Assembly: GCA_045640725.1 (NCBI GenBank)
Contig: JAZUFN010000243.1
Coordinates: 1 to 6,545 of the forward strand
DNA: 6,545 nucleotides
Source: RGIG3528 sp045640725
Lineage (GTDB): Bacteria > Bacillota > Clostridia > Lachnospirales > Lachnospiraceae
Direction of reading: 5' to 3'
The translations under genes and the position numbers were made by a program. The notes beneath the pieces were generated by a model. That model saw only the letters and a program-made list of their open reading frames with translations. It ran no database searches and had not been told where the DNA came from. Positions 5,843-6,545 of this stretch are shown piece by piece (position 1 is the stretch's first letter; every line of letters starts with the position of its first letter).

Positions 5843-6364
5843 ATGGAGAAAAAACTGGAAAAAATAAAAGTGCTTTTTGCAGATGTAGACAACACACTGC
5901 TTTGCCTCAAAATGTATGATGACGATGGCAAGAGAATGATAGGTGCTCTGAACTACGACGACTGGCTTAAGTACAATATAGAGCATAATGCCTATATTAA
6001 CTGTATAGCACCCAAGGGAGTTTACGACCTGGTCTATATGTTGCATGAGCAAAACGGAGCCAAGATATATGGGCTTACAGAGTGCAGTAACAGCTTTGAG
6101 TACAATTCAAAGTATAACAGACTGCATGAGTGCTATCCCGGAGTATTTGAGCACCATGGCGATCTCATTTCTATCGACACCAGACATAATAAAGTAAAAA
6201 TCATGAAGATGATAGCCGAGAGGGACGGATACGCTTATGATGAAATTATGTTTATCGATGACAGCTACATGGAGATAATGGAGGCCTTCGAGGCAGGCAT
6301 GCTGTCCATGCATACTACGGAAGTAATGGAACGCTTTATAAATAAGTACAAAGAAAAACAGTAA
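5843..6364 (+). CDS. HAD-superfamily hydrolase, probable small phosphatase
   Basis: 173 residues from ATG 5843, which has GAGGAGAGG (5832-5840) upstream. The in-frame ATG at 5750 is rejected because it lies before the promoter. HAD motif I is FADVDNTLL with the nucleophile Asp14 and acid/base Asp16. Motif II is probably the Thr in GLTEC (79). The motif III Lys is in the HNKVKIMK segment (117 or 119). Motif IV is IMFIDDS with Asp139/Asp140. These are the parts of a Mg2+-dependent phosphatase acting through an aspartyl-phosphate. The cap insertion between motifs I and II is short (about residues 24-70, rich in Tyr, Asp and Asn), so the substrate is unclear; phosphoglycolate- or nucleotidase-like activity is possible but unproven. 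It lies 140 bp after the alarmone synthetase and has its own promoter, so a shared pathway is only a suggestion. Confidence 0.85.
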   Translation: MEKKLEKIKVLFADVDNTLLCLKMYDDDGKRMIGALNYDDWLKYNIEHNAYINCIAPKGVYDLVYMLHEQNGAKIYGLTECSNSFEYNSKYNRLHECYPGVFEHHGDLISIDTRHNKVKIMKMIAERDGYAYDEIMFIDDSYMEIMEAFEAGMLSMHTTEVMERFINKYKEKQ

Positions 6365-6370
6365 GAAAAG

Positions 6371-6410
6371 TGGCGGAGTCTGGGATTTTCCCGGCTCTGC
6401 CATTATTTTT
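6371..6410 (+). terminator. Rho-independent terminator of the HAD gene
   Basis: An imperfect stem pairs TGGCGGAGTCTGGGA (6371-6385) with TCCCGGCTCTGCCA (6389-6402), with one bulged T and two G-U pairs. ATTATTTTT follows up to 6410. It begins 6 nt after the HAD stop codon. Confidence 0.82.
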
Positions 6411-6415
6411 GATGG

Positions 6416-6545
6416 TGTGACAAGGGGACGTATCTGTTTGACACATTTGTGACAGGGGGACGTATCTAATTGACACACTTTTCCCTAAAAGTGTGTCAAT
6501 TAGATACGTCCCCCTGTCACAAATGTGTCAAACAGATACGTCCCC
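6416..6545. repeat. Perfect 59-bp inverted repeat made of 32-bp GGGGACGTATCT units
   Basis: The left arm 6424-6482 and right arm 6487-6545 are exact reverse complements over all 59 bases, with a 4-base loop CCCT (6483-6486). The structure reaches the window edge and may continue. Each arm holds two units in direct order, starting TGTGACA at 6416 and 6448, a 32-bp period. Both units share GGGGACGTATCT and TTGACACA. The units resemble the 32-bp direct repeats at 69-132. The arms contain no coding potential. A mobile palindromic (REPIN-like) element is the most natural reading, by inference only. Confidence 0.95.

Noticed and set aside
5717..6052. Minus-strand 111-codon frame opposite the HAD gene
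   Set aside because: It lies opposite the conserved HAD motif I and the promoter, and lacks a ribosome binding site or recognisable family.

Overview
The window reads as ordinary chromosomal DNA of a low-to-moderate GC Firmicute, most likely a clostridial organism of the Lachnospiraceae type. This is inferred from strong AGGAGG-like ribosome binding sites, sigma-A style promoters, a perfect HrcA/CIRCE operator, tRNA genes without an encoded CCA end, and intrinsic terminators. No marker gene fixes the genus. Every gene I accept lies on the + strand.

Layout: bases 1-66 may hold the last codons of an upstream gene. Bases 69-132 are two contiguous 32-bp repeats. A perfect CIRCE element (142-168) and a consensus-like promoter (176-204) precede htpG (Hsp90 chaperone, 266-2221). 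Touching its stop codon is an internally deleted major facilitator transporter remnant (2221-2661). A promoter (2671-2699), interwoven with a terminator-like hairpin (2697-2732), then drives two tRNA genes, Pro(CGG) and Thr(CGU), which end in a clear terminator (2925-2946).

The second half holds a secreted lipoprotein of unknown function (3001-4137), a strong 13-bp hairpin (4203-4235), a TTG-started small membrane-anchored protein (4260-4637), and a decayed fragment that looks like part of a DUF362-type iron-sulfur protein (4639-4851). These are followed by a stand-alone (p)ppGpp synthetase (4959-5702) and a small HAD-family hydrolase (5843-6364) with its own extended -10 promoter and a terminator. 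The right edge (6416-6545) is a perfect 59-bp inverted repeat built from 32-bp units related to those at the left edge.

Functionally the window combines stress physiology (heat-shock chaperone under HrcA, alarmone synthetase, HAD phosphatase) with translation (two C34 tRNAs reading NNG codons). No multi-gene novel system can be demonstrated. The most unusual material is the GGGACGT(A/T)TCT repeat family at both edges, the two hybrid-looking gene remnants, and the unassigned lipoprotein and small membrane protein.
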